Assembly: GCF_022605725.1 (NCBI RefSeq)
Contig: NC_065549.1
Coordinates: 38,269,690-38,333,689, forward strand
Direction: 5' to 3'
DNA from: Anthonomus grandis grandis
Lineage: Eukaryota > Arthropoda > Insecta > Coleoptera > Curculionidae
Length of the DNA stretch: 64,000 nt
Below the pieces are notes generated by a model. It searched no databases, had not been told where the DNA came from, and saw nothing but the letters and a program-made list of their open reading frames with translations. The position numbers and the translations under genes were made by a program. Shown piece after piece: positions 23,277 through 31,741 of the stretch (position 1 is the first letter of the stretch; every line of letters starts with the position of its first letter).

Positions 23277-23405
23277 AGTTAGAGGAGTTTGAAGCTTTGG
23301 AAAGACAGTTTGCTGGTGAAGAAGGTGGCACCTGTCCAGCCAAATTATCCCAATCCTTACCTAAACCATCTTCACCTTGTGGGCCGAAAGCTGATGCTGT
23401 TTATG
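23277..23405 (+). CDS. Host gene exon 7, type B module (copy 3)
   Basis: Acceptor CATATTTAG, donor TATG|GTAAAA, phase 1 to phase 1, 129 nt. Encodes ELEEFEALERQFAGEEGGTC then PAKLSQSLPKPSSPCGPKAD and AVYG. A 64-bp intron separates it from exon 6. Confidence 0.88.
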
Positions 23406-23772
23406 GTAAAATTTCGTAATGCTATTTTTATTTAATAAGGACGTTTTCTACGTAAAGGTCAAGACGTAAGAGTGTAAACCTACTAAAAATTTTATTTTTT
23501 GGGAAAAACCATCCTATTTAAAAAATTACAGGACAAAATACTATCAATGCAAAAAAGTTCGATTTTTCTAAAGTTCGGAAAATGTTTAAAAAATCAAGTT
23601 CAATTGACTGTCTATTTTTATGTTAAACTTCGACACTAAGTTTTTAACACTTTACTTACACTGATAGTTTTTACTTACCGCACTAGGTATAGTCGCCTTC
23701 GCTCTTATCGTACGGGTTCAAAGGTCACCACGTAATATGAATCAAATTGAAAAATCAGTGGCTGCCAAAATG

Positions 23773-24636
23773 TTATTTTCTTGAGAGTTTGACAATACAT
23801 TGAACGCCGTTATGTGATATATTAAAGCCGCGTATACACCTTAAATCATAATTATTAACTGACGTGATGCCTTTAACGCCGTAAAAATTTCTGCGGAATA
23901 CTACGTATGCGAGATTCGACATGTAAAACATACGTTGGTTATTTCCTTTCATGACGTGAAAAAGCCCATAAGTATGAAGCCCATTGGGTATACGCCTCAT
24001 CGGTACATGCCTAGAATCCCCGATATTCTGCTAAGTTGCCAGACATAATATTTACTTTTCCTTTTTGAAAAATTGTCCGAAATAAACGGAATTCTCAATA
24101 ACAATTTTTCTTTACGCAATAATATCTAAATTTAAGCATTTTATATTTTTTTATGAGAGCAAAAATGCCTCCCTAGCCTTTCATTAAAATTGTACATATT
24201 TCATTTAAAAATGGTTGTTACCTAAATTTTTGAGAAATTAGTATACGATTTAGCATGACCCTATGTATGAGCATAACATACTAATTTGTCGATTTCAGGG
24301 CACAACGTCTAATTTTTAACGATTATTTGATCTTGTCTTCTTCTTTGTTTTTTGTTATAATTATTGGGAAACTATACATTTTGGTATAATGACAAACAAT
24401 TAATTTGTATTGTATGTGATGCAGTGTAGTCAGAGACCAGAAAACTACTTCTTTGTTTAAAGGCAAGTTCATGTTACAATCTCACTTTTAAAATGACATT
24501 TTAATTTTATGATTTATTATTTGTCGTTCGACCCAATCTATACCTTGATGCACAGAAAATTAAAAAAGTTGTGTTATCTTTTCTTTTATATCAGTTAAAA
24601 GTCAAAAAAAGATAAAAAAATAACTAAAAATAAACT
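23773..24636. other. Non-coding left part of the Sailor-like element
   Basis: AT-rich, with one small open frame on the minus strand (23773-24000) that resembles nothing I know. No repeat or gene recognised up to the hairpin repeats at 24637. Confidence 0.35.
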
Positions 24637-24880
24637 GGTAAATGCGGCGGGCATTTCTATCTCCCAGGGCATTCACCAATTTATTTACTTAGCTTTTTTT
24701 AAAAAGATAAATACGAGGGGAGCTACGACAGTTCTTTATAATGTTTTCTTATGAATATTTATTTATTTACACATTGCAAGGCAAAAAGAGATTGAAACTA
24801 ACTATTAAAAAAATGGAGAATGCGCCGGGCATATCTATCTCCCAGCGCATTCACCAATTTATTTACTTAGCTTTGTTAAA
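24637..24880. repeat. Two copies of a ~64-bp hairpin-forming repeat
   Basis: 24637-24700 and 24815-24880 share AATGCGSCGGGCAT, TCTATCTCCCAG and GCATTCACCAATTTATTTAC. In the second copy AATGCGC pairs with GCGCATT across about 20 bases, giving a clear stem-loop. Confidence 0.7.
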
Positions 24881-24979
24881 AAAAAAATTTTTGTACTTTT
24901 TAATCATACCTAAATCATAAACGAAATGCAAAAAAAAAACAAATTATTTTAATAACGAAAAAGAAAATAAAGGATTGCT

Positions 24980-25125
24980 TAGAATGTACAAGAAGAAGTA
25001 GCTAAAGCGCTTGGAATTAGTTGGTGCAAAAGGTTGTATATGAAAACAAGAACAATCTTATTTCCAAGCAGGAAACAAAGTGTAAAAGGAAGAAGCCGAA
25101 GACTGAAAATTTAAGTGAATGTGTA
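24980..25125 (+). repeat. Inverted partial copy of the adjacent transposase N-terminus
   Basis: The plus strand reads VQEEVAKALGIS and KGRSRRLK, matching VQEEVAKALGISLRMVQKVV and the KCKRKKPKTEDLSECVK region of the minus-strand transposase at about 26230-26400. Frameshifted. It forms a head-to-head inverted pair around the rest of the gene. Confidence 0.8.
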
Positions 25126-25248
25126 AAAATAAAGTAACAAATTTGACTAAAAAAAAGAAACTAATTATAACTATCATTATCACTAACAGAGTCGGAAAAC
25201 TCTTCGTCATTTTCCGAATCTTCTTCAAATGGAGCAATGATCAATGGT

Positions 25249-26509
25249 TCAACTTGGATATCGAGTACTTTTTTTTCTCTTCCACCAGGTTCTAATAATG
25301 GTTTCTGTGTGATCCACTGATTTCCGCCAATACTCTTTTGTGATGTGATTCAATGCCTCATTCCAAACAGCTTCAACCTGGTCAGATCTAAGCCCAGCAC
25401 CCACATGCTTCTCATAATAAGATTTTGACCCTGCCCATATAAGCTCAATGGCATTAAACTGACAATGGTATGGTGGCAATCTTAAAACTTCATGGCCATA
25501 TTCACGTACTATTTCGTCAACAGCATATATTTTTGGTCTTTTCAGCGATTTTGCAATTGAAAGAAGTTCGGATTTTAGCATATATGGCAAGGGATTCTGA
25601 TTTTCTTTTACTAACCATTTATAAATTTTGCTTTTTCTCCAACTTCCATTTGGTTGTTTATTCAAAATTCTTGAATGATACGATGCATTGTCTAATATTA
25701 TTAAGGAAGGTTCTTGCAAGTTCGGTATTAACTGTTCCTTTAACTATTTTTCAAACATTTCGCAATTCATATTGTCATGATAATCCATACTTTTAGACTT
25801 AGAAGAAAAAATTAAACTTGCACCTGGAACAAATCCCTTGGAAGACCCGGCATGTAAAATAATAAATCGTTTTCCCTGACCACATCCTTTTTTTCTTTTC
25901 ACGCTTTTCACAGATTCATCTTGCCAAGATTTTATTACACTCCCGTTTAAAAATATCCAAGTTTCATCTAAGAATACCACTTTCGTTAACTTTGATTTTT
26001 CATTTTGTGTATATTGTCTTAAAAATCCTATTCGTTGGCTCACAATATTTGGTAGTTCACACAAATATCTTCTATTGCAGTCTTTTTTATAGCGAAAACC
26101 TATGCTTTTAATTAATTTTGTTAAAGCAGAAAGTCCAATTTCCAAAGTGCCGCGTTGCTTTAAAACATCCCTCAGAAATGGCAGCGTTATATTTGTTTTT
26201 AGCCTATATACTATATAGTTTATAAATCCTATCCCTTACTTCCATTTTTACACATTCACTTAAATCTTCAGTCTTCGGTTTCTTCCTTTTACACTTTTTT
26301 TCCTTCTTGGGAATAAGATTGTTCTTGTTTTCATATACAACCTTTTGCACCATTCTTAAACTAATTCCAAGCGCTTTAGCTACTTCTTCTTGTACATTCT
26401 TAGGCAACCCTTTATGTTCTTTTTCGTTCTCGAAGTAATTAATAACATTACGTACCATTTTTTTGGCTTGAGGATTTAAAAATCCACAAAAAGGCTTTTT
26501 CTTTTCCAT
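25249..26509 (-). pseudogene. DDE transposase with D-x81-E spacing (Sailor/DD82E-like)
   Basis: Start MEKKKPFCGFLNPQAKKMVR, then a helix-turn-helix region (VQEEVAKALGISLRMVQKVV) and a basic linker. First Asp in VVFLDETWIFLNG, second in LIILDNASYHSR, Glu in RLPPYHCQFNAIELIW. I count 81 residues between the second Asp and the Glu, far above the 34 of classic Tc1. That is close to the Tc1/mariner group I recall as DD82E (Sailor), though I cannot check this. The long insert holds a KxKIYKWL segment. Breaks: TAG and frame loss near 26145-26215 and a TAG at 25741-25746. Otherwise nearly complete at about 400 residues. Confidence 0.75.
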
Positions 26510-26936
26510 AATTTGAAATTTAAATTACCTTGTGACAAATAATGTCATCCGTCAATCGAAACGAGACAGGCATATTTGTTATGAAAGTAATTGTTTTAGA
26601 ACCACTGACATTTATCATTTTATCTTCTTTTGATACATTAACGCTGCATATATCTGTTTCGTTTATCTGACGCGTTGTAGTTAATAAACGTTGTTGCGCA
26701 AATTGAAATGAAACGTAACTACAAAAGTTTGTCGTTGATAATCCGATACACCCGCACGATAAGAGCGATTTTGACTATACATATGGTAAATATTGAAATA
26801 GACAGCCAAGAGTACATGGAGTAACAAATGGTAAGTTTTGCGACAAGTAGCTATAGAAAAATACTTTTGATGATGTTTGGTTTTGTGTATGTGTACTACA
26901 CGAACTTTTAAAATAAGTAAGCTTTTTTTTTTTCAG

Positions 26937-26987
26937 AAAGGGCTAGGCAACAAGAAGCTCTTTTAAGGACTCCTCGTCAACCTACCG
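26937..26987 (+). CDS. Host gene exon 8, type A module (copy 3)
   Basis: Acceptor TTTTTTTTTTTTCAG, donor ACCG|GTTAGT, phase 1 to phase 1, 51 nt. Encodes ERARQQEALLRTPRQPTG. Confidence 0.88.
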
Positions 26988-27057
26988 GTTAGTATGCTAT
27001 AGGATAGTCTTGGCCAAAGTTAGGTGAGTAAAGTGTAAATGATGATTCCATATTTAG

Positions 27058-27186
27058 AGTTAGAGCAGTTTGAAGAGCTAGAAAGACAGTTTGCCGAGGA
27101 AGAAGGTGGCTCCTCACCAGCCAAATTATCCCAATCCTTGCCAAAACCATCTTCACCTTATGGGCCAGAGGCTGATGCTATTTATA
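27058..27186 (+). CDS. Host gene exon 9, type B module (copy 4)
   Basis: Acceptor CATATTTAG, donor TATA|GTAAGC, phase 1 to phase 1, 129 nt. Encodes ELEQFEELERQFAEEEGGSS then PAKLSQSLPKPSSPYGPEAD and AIY. The last base is A where other B modules have G, so the junction codon becomes Lys rather than Glu. The consensus Cys is Tyr in this copy. Confidence 0.86.
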
Positions 27187-27414
27187 GTAAGCTTTTCGTA
27201 ATCGCATATTTTTTTTAAAAATGGCGTTTTCTATGTAAATGTCAAGACTTAAGAGTGTAAATCGACTAAAAATTTTATTTTTTTTGGAAAAACCATCTTA
27301 TCTAAAAAATTACAGGAAAAAGTATTATCAGTGCAAAAAGAAGTTCGATTTTGTCAAGAACAATATCTTAATATAATGATTCTTTTCCAAATAAGTTCAT
27401 TATAAAGGGTGTTT

Positions 27415-28901
27415 CAGAACTATGGGATCAAACTTCTGAGGGTTATTCAGTACAACAGAAGATTCCATTTGAGTATAGGAACCAATGTTCGGAAATGCGT
27501 CACTACGCCACTACGGCCCTAAGACGCGTTAAAATTTATAAAAAACATTAATTACCCAAATAGGATTTGCTGCATTTATTTTTACCTTTTGTACATGATA
27601 CCATACCAACAATTGTTTAAAATCAACACTTATCAATGGCAATTCTCAATGTCATTTTAAAAATGTTATAGCTTACAATTTTTAAACATTTATTGCTAAT
27701 GGAAAACTTTATCAATCAAGAATTCCATGCATGAGCAGCATCGCGGTTATATCATGAACGTTATCCCGAACAACAGCATCCTGGGTACAAAAAGTTTATT
27801 GCGGTTCATCGGCGGCTCGCTGATATAGGCATGTTTAAGACCAAGATGCATGATACTGGTGTTGCTCGAACCGTAAGAACGGTCGAATTTGAAGAAGAGG
27901 TGCTTCAGCGAGTTACCGATGAACCATCAAATAGCACACGTGACGTCGCTAAGAATATGAATACGAGTAACGCTTCTGTCTGGCGGGTACTACACGAGCA
28001 ACAACTCCATCCTTACCACTTCCACAAAGTTTAAGGTATGACAGCAGCCGATTATCATCCTAGAGTTCAATTTTGTCGATGGCTTCTGGATCACATCATT
28101 GCACAAGCAAATTTTTTACGATATGTTTTGTGGACCGATGAAGCCTCTTTTACAAGAGACGGTATTTTTAATAGTAGGAATAGCCATGTTTGGGACGAAG
28201 AAAATCCTTATGCAATTTTTCCAAGAAAACATCAAAATCGTTGGTCTGTCAACGTATGGGCAGGCTTTGTTGATGATTATTTAATTGGGCCATACCTTCT
28301 ACCGGAACGGTTAACAGGACTTATTTATCTGCGTTTCTTGGAGGAAGTTGTCCCAGAACTTCTTGAAAATGTTCCACTAAACGTTAGACAGCAAATATGG
28401 TTTTAGCATGATGGAGCGCCGGCTCATTTTGCTGTACAAGTACGCGAGTATTTGGCTCAGCGGTTTGGGCACCGCTGGATTGCCAGAGGTGAAGCAGTTT
28501 CTTGGTCTCCTAGATCACCCGATTTAACGTCGCTCGATTTTTTCTTGTGGGGACATGTAAAGTCTTTAGTCTACGAAACTCCAGTAGAATCAGAGCTAGA
28601 CTTAATTGGACGAATAACAGCAGCATTTGAAATCATTCAAAACGAGGATCAAATTTTTAGTGTAGTTTGCCGAAATCATGTGCGGCGTTTAAATCGGTGT
28701 ATTGACGTTGGAGGAAGACATTTTGAACAATTGTTGTGATGGTATCATATACAAAAGGTAAAAATAAATGCATTAGATCCTATTTAGGTAATTAATATTT
28801 TTTCTAAATTTAAACGCGTCTTAGTTCCTACCCTCAAATGGATTCTACTGTTGCACTGAACAACCCCTAGAAGTTTGATCCCATAGTTCCGAAACACCCT
28901 G
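27415..28901 (+). mobile_element. mariner, near full length (family M1, second copy)
   Basis: Left end TA then AAGGGTGTTTCAGAACTATG; right end, reverse-complemented, CAGGGTGTTTCGGAACTATG before TA. The right repeat lacks about 40 bp, including the AGGAACCCATG core, compared with the left. Confidence 0.88.
27699..28739 (+). pseudogene. mariner transposase (M1), two stops and a short N-terminal deletion
   Basis: Starts MENFINQEF, has a short deletion/frame shift, then EEEVLQRVTDEPSNSTRDVA, HPYHFHKV and TAA at 28032-28034 where relatives have Gln. It continues in frame: MTAADYHPRVQFCRWLLDHI, WTDEASFTRDGIFNSRNSHV (first Asp), then TAG at 28404-28406 before HDGAPAHFAVQVREYLAQRF (second Asp) and WSPRSPDLTSLDFFLWGHVK (third Asp, 36 residues on). 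The end is GGRHFEQLL. Length otherwise matches the 356-residue intact relative at 48290-49442. Confidence 0.88.
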
Positions 28902-29121
28902 TAGTGTAGCAAATTTTACTTAACTATTTGTTTATGAATTTTAATTTTCTTTGATTATTTGTAATACTCACCTATACAAGTTTCAAAATGTTTAAATATT
29001 AAGAATATTGTTAAAGGTAAATGTAAATAGTCTTTAAGCGCAAAGACGATGAATCTATTTTCATTGAAAGATGCTACAATTGTTTATTATAGAGGCAGTA
29101 AATAAATGTTGATTTTTATAG

Positions 29122-29212
29122 AAAAAATTAGAGAACAAGAGGAGATGCTACAACCTAGTCCTCAATATCCTGGTGGTTGGACACCTGAAGGTGTTCCTGG
29201 ACCCTCCAGAAG
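29122..29212 (+). CDS. Host gene exon 10, type A-related module
   Basis: Acceptor TTTTTATAG, donor GAAG|GTATGA, phase 1 in, phase 2 out, 91 nt. Encodes KIREQEEMLQPSPQYPGGWT then PEGVPGPSR. The REQEEMLQPSP part aligns with RQQEALLRTPP, so it is a longer fourth A module that ends the B-A alternation. Confidence 0.78.
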
Positions 29213-30109
29213 GTATGAAATTTAAATATCTGTTTCAAGTTTTATAGTAGGGGATGCTAAATTTGCAGTTACTAAAGTGTCATTGGGACCTCTTGGATTG
29301 ACAAGATTAGGTTCTAAAACGAAAAAAGTTTACGTTAAGTTTCCCATTTTAGTGGAGAGATGAGCATGTACAAATCTTTACGTCTTTCTGATAACCGAGA
29401 AATATTAATTTGACGAGTAGTGAGCGGAACGTTATCGTAAAAAGAAAAGAAAAAAAATTATTCGAACGTGTCAGATATTCCGAGATGTTGTTAAGTGAAC
29501 TCAAAAAAGTTTTATATTCAAATGTCTGACCTTAAAATACTCGAGGGCGTCAGATTTTTATACAGACGGTTCAACTTAATGTCTTGATCGGCCTAAACGA
29601 TAATCTGACAATTATACTGAGGAACATTGTTTTTCTGACAATTTAAAAAAAAATCTTTTTTTTTTCTACTGGATATAATTAAACAATATACAGTTATTTG
29701 TATAATTCTATCATTTATTGATAAAAACTAGATGGAAAAATATTTAAAATAAGTATCTTAATCTTCATCTTCACTGGATTCCTCTACAAAGTTGGATTTA
29801 TTTTATATTATACTATTAAAAGGAAAACGTACCTAAATGTAAATGTATATCTTCTAAAATGTCAAGTGATATGACGATATCTTCCTATGCTTCTAGCTTT
29901 TTATTTCTTGTTCGTTGGTTACCTACAAACCAAGTCGGTAACCAAACCGAGTTTTTACTCTACAAAATTGGTATGCATTTCACACTTAAATCACTCATTA
30001 TTGTAATTGTAATGTATTACACTAAATTAACATAATCGTTTTAATACAACAAACAAATCGGAGCGCCAAACTCGTACTAATGTGATCAGCCAGGGGAGGG
30101 GAGAAAAGT
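29213..30109. other. Intron sequence, nothing recognised
   Basis: AT-rich intron. No convincing coding frame, terminal repeat or RNA gene seen. Confidence 0.35.
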
Positions 30110-30450
30110 ATTAATATTTGAACCGTATAAAATTAGTGCATATATTATAGTTAGTTGATATATTCCTAAGCTATTATAATCCCCAAACAGAGAATAAATC
30201 ATCAAACAGATTATTTTTGGAATAACATTGTTGTAATATACTTCTTAAGGGTATAATATGAATGTTCTTTGACAGATTCTGACAAACTATTCCATATTTG
30301 TGCAGCACCAAAGCTAAACGAACGTTTAAGAAATTTATGAACTGTATTAAGAGGTTCTAAAATTAAGAAAATTCCTGGTGTTATGATTATGTTGAAAAAT
30401 ATTGAAGACCTTATTTAAATAGAGCGGTTTACCAGTTTTTATAATATAAT
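30110..30450 (-). repeat. LINE 3' fragment (same family as 6540-6790)
   Basis: The minus strand reads FGAAQIWNSLSESVKEHSYY then TLKKYITTMLFQK and a stop, with 3' sequence TAATAGCTTAGGAATATATC, TAACTATA. Matches the plus-strand fragment in protein and 3' sequence. Confidence 0.6.
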
Positions 30451-30707
30451 AAATAGAGCAAAACATGTGATATCTTCTCCTTAGACAAAATTGTCAATTT
30501 ATCATCATTTAAAAAGGGAGTGCTATGATTTCTATAAGAAATACTAAATGAAAAATAAATTATGAAACCTACAATTTACCGAGCGACTTTTAGATCAGAG
30601 TACCTCACTGGCTTTTCTGGATTACTTTTTAAGTTTCTATAAAAAGTTGTAAAGTTTCTATTTTTAATCAGTTTATTAGTAAAGAATACAAAATATTTCT
30701 ATACTAG

Positions 30708-30852
30708 ACGAACAGGACTAACACCTCCTTCACCATGGCAGTATGATTCTGATGTTTGCAGCCCTCCCCCAACCCCTGTTCCTACACCTGTTGTAGTTGT
30801 AGCAAAAAGAATAAAGAAGAAAGGAAGATATCCACCACAGCCCACTCCAAGG
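30708..30852 (+). CDS. Host gene exon 11, Pro/Val and Lys/Arg-rich
   Basis: Acceptor TATACTAG, donor AGG|GTATAT, phase 2 to phase 0, 145 nt. Encodes RTGLTPPSPWQYDSDVCSPP, then PTPVPTPVVVVAKRIKKKGR and YPPQPTPR. Contains SP/TP pairs and a KRIKKKGR basic cluster. Confidence 0.82.
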
Positions 30853-30950
30853 GTATATTATATTGAATGTTCATACTTCACCTAGCTTTGCTTTATTCTT
30901 AATAGCTTAAACTATTAACTAACTATATCTAATGTAATATATGTTTTTAG

Positions 30951-31077
30951 ACTCCAACAGACTCAAGAAATATACCTAGAGCCCCATGCGGTACTCCGCC
31001 AAAACGAGTTGCTGCCTATGGAACTCCTTTACGTGAAAAGTTGCCATTAAGACCCAAGAACTTGTTTGTAGCGCCAG
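30951..31077 (+). CDS. Host gene exon 12
   Basis: Acceptor TATGTTTTTAG, donor CCAG|GTAAAT, phase 0 to phase 1, 127 nt. Encodes TPTDSRNIPRAPCGTPPKRV then AAYGTPLREKLPLRPKNLFV and AP. Confidence 0.84.
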
Positions 31078-31334
31078 GTAAATACTAAATAGCGGATTTT
31101 CAGTAAAAGAGGCTTTTATGAATTTCTTTCTATAAGAAATTTTTATATTTTTCTTCAAATGGCCTCAGATATTATTTAGACTTTATCACTGCACGCAAAT
31201 TATTGGAAATAAGATGAAAATACGTTGATTTAATAGTAAAAACTTAGTGGGATATAGAAAAACCCGCTATTTAAGTCGGTCATACATTTTTACTCAATAT
31301 GTTATATTTTATCTAACCTGGTTAAACTTTTCAG

Positions 31335-31411
31335 GTGAATATCCTCCTCCATCTCCTGATGTACGAAGGCAGTACGATCCAAGCACACCTCCTTGTATTG
31401 GTGCTGAAAAT
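31335..31411 (+). CDS. Host gene exon 13
   Basis: Acceptor CTTTTCAG, donor AAT|GTAAGT (near-consensus), phase 1 to phase 0, 77 nt. Encodes GEYPPPSPDVRRQYDPSTPP then CIGAEN. Confidence 0.86.
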
Positions 31412-31489
31412 GTAAGTTAATTTGTTTTATAATTAGTTGTTTTTTTTTTAAACTGTAACCGATTTTGATATATGAAATTATTGTTTTTG

Positions 31490-31720
31490 GACGCAGTCCA
31501 AAGGTTATAAGGATATTCCGAATTCAACGCAGAGCAACCAGGATACTTCCTAGTCTCACATATGAATCGGATTGTTGATCTGCTTTTATTGCTCTGGAGA
31601 TTCTCATTCTTTCTTCCGTACTCACTTTGAAAAAATTAATTTATATTAAAACTAATTTTTTTCAGTATCAGACTTATGACCAAATATTTACATTGATTAA
31701 GGCAACTCATCGTAAACAAC
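31490..31720 (+). pseudogene. LINE C-terminal fragment
   Basis: Reads KVIRIFRIQRRATRILPSLT, YESDC, then ALEILILSSVLTLKKLIYIK and YQTYDQIFTLIK. This is the QRRAxRxI...LxILxxxxLY pattern of the region after the RT domain in Jockey/CR1-like elements. Truncated on both sides and abutting a second LINE. Confidence 0.6.
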
Positions 31721-31741
31721 CAAAAGACTTTTCAGTCTTAT

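Larger units (their letters stand above)
23008..23590 (+). repeat. Segmental duplication containing exons A2 and B3, copy 1
   Basis: Aligns base by base (about 85% by eye) with 26787-27372, including intron sequence: TTGTGTGTGTGCACTACAC against TTGTGTATGTGTACTACAC, and the 3' flank AGAGTGTAAACCTACTAAAA against AGAGTGTAAATCGACTAAAA. The two copies are now 3.8 kb apart because a 3.1-kb transposon lies between them. Confidence 0.88.
23688..26780 (-). mobile_element. Tc1/mariner-superfamily element with D-x81-E transposase (Sailor-like)
   Basis: Inverted ends: GTATAGTCGCCTTCGCTCTT at 23687 against the reverse complement of AAGAGCGATTTTGACTATAC ending at 26780. They share GCTCTTATCGT(A/G)CGGGT. 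It lies immediately after the first copy of the duplicated exon segment and ends just before the second. Contains the transposase remnant at 25249-26509 and an inverted scrap of it at 24980-25125. Confidence 0.75.
26787..27372 (+). repeat. Segmental duplication containing exons A3 and B4, copy 2
   Basis: Partner of 23008-23590. Homology starts within a few bases of the right end of the Sailor-like element and continues to TTCGATTTT(T/G)(T/C) about 185 bp past the B exon. Confidence 0.88.

Noticed and set aside
23773..24000. 75-codon minus-strand frame in the Sailor-like element
   Set aside because: No recognisable motif and no matching second copy; left as non-coding.
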